A DNA stretch of 64,000 bases, from NCBI RefSeq assembly GCF_021869765.1, contig NZ_CP084580.1, positions 992,001-1,056,000 of the forward strand, written 5' to 3'. The translations under genes and the position numbers were made by a program. The notes beneath the pieces were generated by a model that was not told where the DNA came from, did not search any database, and saw nothing but the letters and a program-made list of their open reading frames with translations. Source of the stretch: Chryseobacterium sp. MEBOG06 (GTDB lineage Bacteria > Bacteroidota > Bacteroidia > Flavobacteriales > Weeksellaceae). This document shows positions 59,801-64,000 of the stretch, in pieces (the first letter of the stretch is position 1; the number at the start of each line of letters is the position of its first letter).

Positions 59801-61051
59801 TTATTGATTGTTTGCGATTTCTTTTAATTCAATGATTTCTTCTTCGTTAAATTTCGTAGCCTCTATAATGAGAGATAATTGGGTAACAAGACCTAGAAAT
59901 TTATTGTTTTCATCTACCACAGCGATGGCTGATTTACTTCCGGAAATTAATGGTAACATTTCTTCAACGGTAGCTTCAGGGTAGACAGAAGGCACATTGC
60001 CGTTTATAATTGATTCTACGGTTGGTTCTTTCTTTTTTGCAATTTGAACCACGTCCTTAAGCGTTACAAAACCAAGAAATTTATTTTGAAAATCTACGAC
60101 AGGTAAGTTTTCTAAGCCTGTTGCTCTCATTTTTCTTAGGGCCCCTTCAGGGCCGTCTTTTCTAAAACGCACTACAGTCGCTTTATCGAACATCAAAGAT
60201 CTGGCGGTGATAATTGTTTTGCGGTCCACTTTCTCTACAAATGCTTTTACATAGTCACTTGCAGGATTGGTTAAAATATCTTCAGCTGTTCCTATCTGTT
60301 CTATGACACCATCTTTCATGATGACAATACGGTCTCCGATTTTAATGGCCTCGTCCAGGTCATGCGTAATGAAGACAATGGTTTTTTGTAATGTATTTTG
60401 CAATTCAAGCAACTGATCCTGCATTTCAGATTTTATCAAAGGATCCAGTGCCGAGAAAGCCTCATCCATAAGCAATACTTCAGGATCATTAGCCAAAGCT
60501 CTTGCTAATCCTACTCTCTGTTGCATTCCTCCTGAAAGTTGGGAAGGATATTGGTTTTCGAAACCATTTAATCCCACAATATCCAGTGCTTTCTGTGCTT
60601 TTTCATCACGGGAAGCTTTATCTTCTCCTCTGATTTCCAGTCCGAACCCTGCATTATCCAGAATCGTATGATGGGGCAGCAGTCCAAACTTCTGAAATAC
60701 CATACTCATCTCCGTTCTTCTTACTTCCAGAAGCTCTTTATTGTTTTTGCTGGTGATATCATCATCATTGATATATACTTTTCCTGAAGTGGGTTCGTTC
60801 AGCCTGTTAAGGCAGCGAAGTAAAGTAGATTTTCCGCTTCCTGACAACCCCATGATCACAAAGAATTCACCTTCATAGATTTCAAAACTTGCTTTGTTGA
60901 TTCCTATGGTGCATCCTGTTTTTTCAAGAATTTCCTTTTTGGAAAAACCTTTGTCTAAAAGTTCCTGAGCTTTTTCTTTGTTTTTACCAAAGATAATGGT
61001 CAGATCTTCAACTTTAAGTTTTACTTTTCTAGTGTTTTCATTTTTTTCCAT
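59801..61051 (-). CDS. glycine betaine ABC transporter ATP-binding protein with CBS pair
   Basis: A 416-residue ATPase of the OpuAA/ProV type. Walker A GLSGSGKSTLL (about residue 68), signature LSGGMQQRVGLARAL (about 168), Walker B VLLMDEAFSALDP (about 192) and H-loop FITHD (about 222) are intact. The C-terminal 130 residues hold two CBS repeats (about 295-345 and 350-400), which sense ionic strength in OpuA. The ATG is 27 bases downstream of a perfect 13-bp dyad. First gene of the operon. Confidence 0.94.
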   Translation of the reverse strand: MEKNENTRKVKLKVEDLTIIFGKNKEKAQELLDKGFSKKEILEKTGCTIGINKASFEIYEGEFFVIMGLSGSGKSTLLRCLNRLNEPTSGKVYINDDDITSKNNKELLEVRRTEMSMVFQKFGLLPHHTILDNAGFGLEIRGEDKASRDEKAQKALDIVGLNGFENQYPSQLSGGMQQRVGLARALANDPEVLLMDEAFSALDPLIKSEMQDQLLELQNTLQKTIVFITHDLDEAIKIGDRIVIMKDGVIEQIGTAEDILTNPASDYVKAFVEKVDRKTIITARSLMFDKATVVRFRKDGPEGALRKMRATGLENLPVVDFQNKFLGFVTLKDVVQIAKKKEPTVESIINGNVPSVYPEATVEEMLPLISGSKSAIAVVDENNKFLGLVTQLSLIIEATKFNEEEIIELKEIANNQ

Positions 61052-61077
61052 ATTCAGATTTTTTTGATTAATAAATG

Positions 61078-61108
61078 ATATAATAAATTGTATACCAATT
61101 TATTATAT
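61078..61108. promoter_or_regulatory. perfect 13-bp inverted repeat upstream of the betaine operon
   Basis: ATATAATAAATTG and CAATTTATTATAT are perfect inverted copies around TATAC, 27 bases before the ATG. A dimeric repressor site is the likely role; a GbsR/MarR-type regulator is one known way to control betaine uptake, but none is in the window. Confidence 0.6.
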
Positions 61109-61588
61109 ACGATAAATTTAGTTATTCTGCTGCTGGTCATGTAAAATAAATTACTGAGCTTATAATGACAAAAGCTTTTAACAAAAAAATATTACCATAA
61201 GGACCCAATGGCCTTATGTTTATTTTAAATATTTCAATAGATTATACTCTAGAAAAAGAGTGTATTATGTAAAAATAGGTTAATATCTTACATAAATTTT
61301 ACAATTAAATTACTGATGAAGTAATTAAAGATATGTGTACAGAACAACTTGAATTTCTACATTTCATCAAAATGCAGGCCAATAGAAAAAACCTGTGTAT
61401 CAGTTTTTTATGACGGTGCAAAGGTACAAATTTTATATTAAATGGATTTTTGAGACGTAAGGAGCTGGTTTAAAGACTGGTTATGGAAGGGTGAATTCAC
61501 AACAGTTTTTCTCATGATCATTGAAGATAGGAGTATATTGAGGATCCTAATATTTAAAAAAAATTCTTTAGAAATATGACTAATTAAA
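61109..61588. other. intergenic region between the betaine operon and DUF1304
   Basis: About 480 AT-rich bases with no believable gene. A short TAAGG...CCTTA hairpin near 61200 and an A-rich CCTGTGTATCAG segment near 61390 were seen but not assigned. Confidence 0.5.
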
Positions 61589-61954
61589 TTACCTCAGTAA
61601 AACAACAATAATAGCCAGAATAGCAGGTAAAGCCTGAACGAAAAATATTTTCTTCGTTGCAGAAATTGCTCCATAGATTCCAGCAACCGCTACGCATCCC
61701 AAAAAGAATAGGGCCACGTTAGTCTGCCATTGCGGATCTTTAATCAAAAACGACCATATCAGTCCGGCAGCCAGAAAACCATTATAAAGTCCCTGATTAG
61801 CCGCAAGTCCTTTAGTAGGCTTAAACATTTCGGCGGGCAGAGCAGCTTTGAAAACTTCCTTTCCTTTGGTTTCCCATGCAAACATTTCCATCCAGAGAAT
61901 ATAAAGATGTTCCAGAGCAACAACAGCGATAAGAATTTTGGCTACGATTTCCAT
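61589..61954 (-). CDS. DUF1304 membrane protein
   Basis: A 121-residue inner-membrane protein with about four helices, of the DUF1304 family. MEIVAKILIAVVALEHLYIL and LWMEMFAWETKGKEVF are the family opening; NQGLYNGFLAAGLIW and FFLGCVAVAGIYGAI follow. Function is unknown. The ATG at 61954 fits the family start better than the ATG at 61972. It is divergent from the Crp-like gene, with 64 bases between the starts. Confidence 0.88.
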   Translation of the reverse strand: MEIVAKILIAVVALEHLYILWMEMFAWETKGKEVFKAALPAEMFKPTKGLAANQGLYNGFLAAGLIWSFLIKDPQWQTNVALFFLGCVAVAGIYGAISATKKIFFVQALPAILAIIVVLLR

Positions 61955-62018
61955 GATTAAATATTTTGTCATTGTAAAACTAAAAAAATAAAGTTAAGTT
62001 TGGTTACTAAATTTTAAA

Positions 62019-62591
62019 ATGGAAACTTTCAAAGCGCATTTAGATAAATTCATTACAATCAATGAGGAGGAATTTGCTTCCATCATTTCTTTTTTTCAGG
62101 TTTTAAAAGTAAAAAAGAAAGAAAACCTGATGCTTGAGGGTGATGTTTGTAAGTTTAAATATTTTGTTTTGGAAGGATGTCTGAGAAAATTTTTTGTCAA
62201 TGAAAAGGGAGTAGAACAAACCACAGAGTTTGCTATAGAAAACTGGTGGATGTCAGATACTTTTGCTTTTGAAAAACAGATGAAGTCAAGTTTCAATATT
62301 CAGTCTGTAGAAAATTCTAAAATCTTAACCATTGATTTTCAGTCTCAGGAAGTTCTATTGGAAAAGCATCCCATTATGGAACGCTATTTCAGAATGGTAT
62401 ACCAAACAGCTTATGCTGCTGCCGAAAAAAGAATCCGTTATATTTATGAGATGACAAAAGAAGAATATTATGTGCATTTCAGTACATTGTACCCTTGGTT
62501 TATCCAAAGAATTCCGCAATACTTAATTGCTTCCTTTTTAGGTTTTACACCAGAATATCTTAGTGAAATCAGGGCGAAATTACGTTCTTAA
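62019..62591 (+). CDS. Crp/Fnr family transcriptional regulator
   Basis: A 190-residue cAMP-receptor-type regulator. The cyclic-nucleotide-binding-like barrel spans residues about 20-125 (LEGDVCKFKYFVLEGCLRKF), but the typical cAMP-binding RxS residues are not evident, so the ligand is uncertain. The HTH segment lies at the end (PQYLIASFLGFTPEYLSEIR). It starts a co-directional run with a DoxX gene and a CMD gene, which it may control together with the divergent DUF1304 gene. Confidence 0.88.
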   Translation: METFKAHLDKFITINEEEFASIISFFQVLKVKKKENLMLEGDVCKFKYFVLEGCLRKFFVNEKGVEQTTEFAIENWWMSDTFAFEKQMKSSFNIQSVENSKILTIDFQSQEVLLEKHPIMERYFRMVYQTAYAAAEKRIRYIYEMTKEEYYVHFSTLYPWFIQRIPQYLIASFLGFTPEYLSEIRAKLRS

Positions 62592-62654
62592 ACCAGTTTA
62601 AGATTTTTACGGATCAGAAACCGGAAATTTGTCATGTTATTAAAAGCCAATACA

Positions 62655-63086
62655 ATGACAGATACAAAAAATCAATTTCCGCAGCTATTTTTGAGACTTG
62701 CTCTTGCCGCAACCATGCTTTCTGCAGTAGCAGACCGGTTCGGGCTATGGAGCAAAGAAAATTCCTCATGGGGAAATATGGATAGTTTCAGAATGTATAC
62801 AAGAGAACTTACTTTTTTTCTTCCGGAAACTTTAAGTGCTTTTTCAGCTTATGCAGCAACTTTTTTGGAAATTCTTTTTCCATTGATGCTGATTGCCGGG
62901 TTTAAAACCAGAATTGCAGCCTACGGAAGCAGTATATTATTGTTGATTTTTGCCCTGTCAATGACTGTTGCAATGGGACCCAAAGCACCACTTAATTATT
63001 CTGTATGGGTAGGGAGCGCTGCTGCTCTTTTATTGGCGGTCCAGCAATACTATTCTTTGAGTATCGATCAATTAACCAAAAAATAA
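62655..63086 (+). CDS. DoxX family membrane protein
   Basis: A 143-residue inner-membrane protein with four helices. FLRLALAATMLSAVADRFG opens it, and LEILFPLMLIAGFKTRIAAYG is the conserved helix 2 loop. DoxX-like proteins are linked to redox or thiosulfate metabolism in some bacteria, but most are unassigned. The ATG at 62655 is chosen over 62634, because MTDTKNQFPQLFLR fits the usual start. It lies 7 bases before the CMD gene. Confidence 0.88.
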   Translation: MTDTKNQFPQLFLRLALAATMLSAVADRFGLWSKENSSWGNMDSFRMYTRELTFFLPETLSAFSAYAATFLEILFPLMLIAGFKTRIAAYGSSILLLIFALSMTVAMGPKAPLNYSVWVGSAAALLLAVQQYYSLSIDQLTKK

Positions 63087-63093
63087 TATAATA

Positions 63094-63537
63094 ATGAGCG
63101 CAAGATTAAATATTGCAACAGTAGATTCAGCAGCTTATAAAGCTATGTTGGGATTGGAAGGATATCTTCAGACCACTTCTTTAAGTCATATTCAGAAAGA
63201 ACTGATAAAAATAAGAGCTTCCCAGATTAATGGATGTGCTTTCTGCCTTGATATGCATACGAAAGATGCCATAAAATACGGAGAAACTCCACAAAGAATT
63301 TTTATTCTGAGCGCATGGAGAGAAGCAAAAGAATTATTTACAGAAGAAGAACAGGCACTTTTAGCGATGACTGAAGAAATTACTCTGATCAGCCAAAATG
63401 GATTAACAGAAGAAACGTATCAGAAAGCCATTGCTATTTTTGACGAAGCTCAGATTGCACAGATTATCATGGCTATTATTACAATCAATGCCTGGAACAG
63501 GATTGCAGTTAGTACTCATCTTCCGATTGCAAAATAA
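63094..63537 (+). CDS. carboxymuconolactone decarboxylase/AhpD-like protein
   Basis: A 147-residue all-helical protein of the CMD/AhpD family. The redox motif GCAFCLDMHTKDA (Cys-Ala-Phe-Cys, about residue 48) with following His fits AhpD-like alkylhydroperoxidase accessory proteins. LIKIRASQINGC precedes it, and QIIMAIITINAWNRIAVS ends the family core. It may reduce peroxides or chlorinated substrates using thiols. Co-transcribed with DoxX (7-base gap). Confidence 0.92.
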   Translation: MSARLNIATVDSAAYKAMLGLEGYLQTTSLSHIQKELIKIRASQINGCAFCLDMHTKDAIKYGETPQRIFILSAWREAKELFTEEEQALLAMTEEITLISQNGLTEETYQKAIAIFDEAQIAQIIMAIITINAWNRIAVSTHLPIAK

Positions 63538-63572
63538 TATCTGTTTCAGACTATTTACTTATTTATTTTAAA

Positions 63573-63604
63573 AAAAGAGTTTTTCAATTTTGAAGAACTC
63601 TTTT
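63573..63604 (+). terminator. terminator of the Crp-like/DoxX/CMD operon
   Basis: AAAAGAGTT pairs with AACTCTTTT over 14 bases, with T's after. Confidence 0.8.
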
Positions 63605-63772
63605 ATATGATAAGTTATAGGGTAATAGAATTAAAGACTTGATTTTCGTGGTTTATCGTTCTGATTGATAATGATCCAAGCCTGGAGCTATTCAGAAAAT
63701 TTATTAATTCAAACGTTTTTGATTGATTGTTTTTCATTGTTTATAATTTATGAAATAAGAGGAAAAAAAACA

Positions 63773-63805
63773 GGTAAATCATCTCCTAGAAAAAGACAGT
63801 TTACC
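63773..63805 (-). terminator. weak terminator of the aldo/keto reductase gene
   Basis: GGTAAA pairs with TTTACC and the minus strand then reads TGTTTTTTTT, 13 bases past the stop. Confidence 0.4.
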
Positions 63806-63817
63806 GGGGTTTCCATA

Positions 63818-64000
63818 TTATATTTCATTCAGAGCAGAATTGATGGAGTTCAATTCTTCCTGAGACAGGTCAATAGACATTGCTTTTGCATTTTCAATCG
63901 CCTGCTGTGCATTTCTTGCTCCTGCTAGTACTACCGTGATTGCCGGCTGCAGGGCCGTCCATCTAAGGACCAGCTGTGAAAGGGTTGCTCCTTTGTCCTG
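63818..64000 (-). CDS. aldo/keto reductase, C-terminal end, cut by window edge
   Basis: Only the last 60 residues are visible. LSQLVLRWTALQPAITVVLA then GARNAQQAIENAKAMSIDLS match the C-terminal helices and the NADPH-clamp loop (I-P/V-G-A-R-N/S) of aldo/keto reductases, and the protein ends SINSALNEI. The stop codon is at 63818. The catalytic Tyr/His and start lie beyond the right edge, so activity cannot be judged. Confidence 0.88.
   Translation of the reverse strand, partial: QDKGATLSQLVLRWTALQPAITVVLAGARNAQQAIENAKAMSIDLSQEELNSINSALNEI

Noticed and set aside
1..64000. CRISPR arrays, rRNA, tRNA, prophage or complete insertion sequences
   Set aside because: No evenly spaced direct repeats, no rRNA or tRNA sequences and no transposase, integrase or phage structural proteins were seen by eye.

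Overview
The window reads as chromosome from a Chryseobacterium-like member of the Bacteroidota (Flavobacteriia, Weeksellaceae). The evidence is the gene families present (a GLPGLI/PNGase F-type glycosidase, a T9SS-sorted PKD protein, two SusC/CirA-style TonB receptors, a prolyl oligopeptidase and paired M16 peptidases), promoters of the Bacteroidota type (TTG near -33 and TAnnTTTG near -7) in front of many genes, the near absence of Shine-Dalgarno sequences, and AT-rich spacers with strong hairpin terminators. I see no rRNA, tRNA, CRISPR array, prophage or complete insertion sequence.

Layout. 1-5.7 kb: a cut TMEM175-type channel gene, an FMN reductase, two pirins, a small GNAT protein, an MFS exporter and an unknown secreted protein. 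5.9-13 kb: asnB, a two-part PNGase F-like enzyme, an RsmB/NOP rRNA methyltransferase, yjdM and a lone ABC ATPase. 13-25.4 kb: YceI lipoprotein, pheS, a ferredoxin reductase/ferredoxin pair, a prolyl oligopeptidase, a LOG-type protein, pepD, recR-glycosyltransferase and secG. 25.7-34.6 kb: an active/inactive M16 peptidase pair, a UvrD-type helicase and a TonB receptor. 34.8-37.9 kb: a thiamine-salvage operon (thiM-thiE-thiD-tenA) behind a TPP riboswitch. 38-42.9 kb: an esterase, a DUF3037/HipA-like kinase pair, a T9SS protein, a hydrolase and a lipoprotein. 43-52.8 kb: a tyrosine/homogentisate catabolic region (fahA, hppD, hmgA and two CoA-transferases), with a frameshifted flavin reductase and a decayed GxxExxY gene at its edge. 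52.9-55.5 kb: a TonB receptor/thioredoxin operon under a striking operator. 55.6-57.7 kb: a cupin/quinone-oxidoreductase operon divergent from an HxlR regulator. 58-61.1 kb: a glycine-betaine ABC importer. 61.6-63.5 kb: DUF1304, then Crp-like/DoxX/AhpD-like genes. The right edge holds the end of an aldo/keto reductase.

How genes work together. HppD, HmgA and FahA turn 4-hydroxyphenylpyruvate into fumarate and acetoacetate, and the two CoA-transferases could activate the acetoacetate; no maleylacetoacetate isomerase is visible here. The thi operon can salvage thiazole and pyrimidine moieties but has no de novo genes in the window. The betaine importer is a tight three-gene operon headed by a perfect 13-bp dyad.

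The most unusual signals are non-coding or decayed: the GxxExxY remnant between inverted repeats, a G7-tract frameshift in a flavin reductase, palindromic intergenic elements (one possibly carrying a copy of the 3' end of the HxlR gene), apparently leaderless promoters at recR and the HipA-like gene, and two + strand terminators without an obvious gene. No clearly new multigene system stands out. The HipA-like/DUF3037 pair and the receptor/thioredoxin unit are the best functional candidates.
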